A stretch of 64,000 nucleotides of DNA from Butyrivibrio sp. (GTDB taxonomy: Bacteria; Bacillota; Clostridia; Lachnospirales; Lachnospiraceae): assembly GCA_017535785.1 (NCBI GenBank), contig JAFXTN010000006.1, positions 1 to 64,000 of the forward strand, written 5' to 3'. Positions within the stretch are counted from its first letter, which is position 1. Every line of letters starts with the position of its first letter. The position numbers were made by a program, and so were the translations under genes. The notes beneath the pieces are model-generated. The model was not told the DNA's origin. It ran no database searches and was given only the letters and a program-made list of their open reading frames with translations. Shown here in pieces: positions 63,284 to 64,000 of the stretch.

Positions 63284-63305
63284 AGGTTAATCGTTTAATT
63301 AACCT
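63284..63305 (+). promoter_or_regulatory. LacI-family operator 3, perfect palindrome
   Basis: AGGTTAAT-CGTTTA-ATTAACCT is a 22-base inverted repeat with CG at its centre region, immediately after the transcription start. A bound LacI-type repressor here would block early elongation. Confidence 0.75.
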
Positions 63306-63326
63306 GATATTTATCCGGAGGTGGAG

Positions 63327-64000
63327 ATGAGAGGTAAGTTTACACCACTACTTCTTACCGGCGCTATATTTGCAATACTTCTGACAGGATGTGTCATGAA
63401 ATTAAGCTCCAGATCCGATGATCTTGAATCGGATGCAGTAATACCTAAGTCGGGGGACTTAGAGAAAGACATTGATTTTGAAAAGGCTGCAAAGGCTATC
63501 ACCGCAAGAAAGGCATTGGCTCTTCAAAACGGTGAGTACCAAACCGTAACGGTTGCGTTTTTTGACTGGACGGGAAGACCTTTGGGAACAGACAGGATCA
63601 ACGCTGCGATTTCAGCACACACTGAGGAGACATTAGGGCTCGATGTTGAGCTTAAGATCATAGATTCGTCAACATACGGCGACGATATGAAGATCTTGTT
63701 GTCTTCCGAGGGAAAGGTTGATCTTTTTCCCACAGCTCTCATTGGTTACAGTGCATGCATAGGAGACGGCTATGTGCTTGACCTTGAGCAGAACGGAATG
63801 TTTGATGATTACTGCGCAGGACTTAAGAATAAGGTTAAGGAAGAATACCTGGACGCATGCCGCGTCGGAGGCGTATTGTACGGAACGCCTCAGATAAAAG
63901 AATACGCAACAGAGACATGTGCCGTATGTATCGGTAAGGAATACTTAGACGGCATTGGATATAACGCAGACTTGCTTCCCGTTGGGGAGCTAGGCTATCC
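63327..64000 (+). CDS. Solute-binding lipoprotein, truncated by window end
   Basis: At least 224 residues are present; the gene continues past the window. It starts at ATG 63327 after GGAGGTGGAG. The lipoprotein signal MRGKFTPLLLTGAIF ends at the lipobox LLTGC. The rest resembles an extracellular solute-binding protein of a sugar ABC importer: VTVAFFDWTGRPLG, then ALIGYSACIGDGYVLDLEQN. It is controlled by a strong promoter and a LacI-type operator. Permease genes would be expected beyond the window. Confidence 0.85.
   Translation, partial: MRGKFTPLLLTGAIFAILLTGCVMKLSSRSDDLESDAVIPKSGDLEKDIDFEKAAKAITARKALALQNGEYQTVTVAFFDWTGRPLGTDRINAAISAHTEETLGLDVELKIIDSSTYGDDMKILLSSEGKVDLFPTALIGYSACIGDGYVLDLEQNGMFDDYCAGLKNKVKEEYLDACRVGGVLYGTPQIKEYATETCAVCIGKEYLDGIGYNADLLPVGELGY

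Overview
The window looks like the chromosome of a plant-fibre-degrading, motile, Gram-positive anaerobe of the Lachnospiraceae, Butyrivibrio or Pseudobutyrivibrio type. That placement is inference. It rests on moderate GC, SigA/DnaG/TrmK gene order, YesM/YesN-type two-component regulators beside Lpl-type sugar importers, a DUF6465 protein, CIRCE/MecA stress circuitry, sortase-assembled pili, a flagellar hook gene and a pectin/uronate catabolic operon. No phage, transposase, CRISPR array or resistance gene was seen.

Layout. 0-9 kb: tRNA-Pro, two very strong palindromes, an EAL-type c-di-GMP phosphodiesterase candidate, a three-gene ECF vitamin transporter (S, fused A-A', T), a tRNA dihydrouridine synthase, serine acetyltransferase and a lone flagellar hook gene. 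9-20 kb: a pilus operon whose leader holds a class I c-di-GMP riboswitch with its own terminator, then a second structured segment with another terminator. The genes are a coiled-coil protein, signal peptidase, a giant LPxSG surface protein, major pilin, class C sortase, minor pilin and second sortase. 20-31 kb: mecA under a CIRCE operator, an arginase-fold enzyme, a methyltransferase, Leu tRNA genes, a YesM/YesN pair with a sugar ABC importer, a second identical tRNA-Leu, and a 52-bp tandem repeat in front of a PD-(D/E)XK-like gene. 32-46 kb: acyltransferase, small conserved genes, then dgt-dnaG-rpoD-trmK, a nucleoside kinase-like gene, an epimerase and a lipase. RpoD carries a lysine/alanine-rich N-terminal extension of about 300 residues. 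46-53 kb: MFS exporter with HTH regulator, a secreted-type serine protease, an oversized rnpB, and a VWA lipoprotein/ECF sigma/anti-sigma operon. 53-64 kb: kduI-kduD-eda-kdgK, a membrane HD-GYP protein with a CBM2-like extracytoplasmic domain, an acyltransferase, a PadR/HAAS/DUF4097 module, and a LacI regulator upstream of a solute-binding lipoprotein cut by the window end.

How it may fit together. Three c-di-GMP components lie in the window: an EAL protein, an HD-GYP protein with a possible cellulose-binding sensor, and a riboswitch on a pilus operon. Uronate catabolism and sugar importers lie in the same region. A working hypothesis is that contact with plant polysaccharide is read by the HD-GYP protein, changes c-di-GMP, and sets pilus expression and attachment. 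The sequence shows the parts; the coupling is inference.
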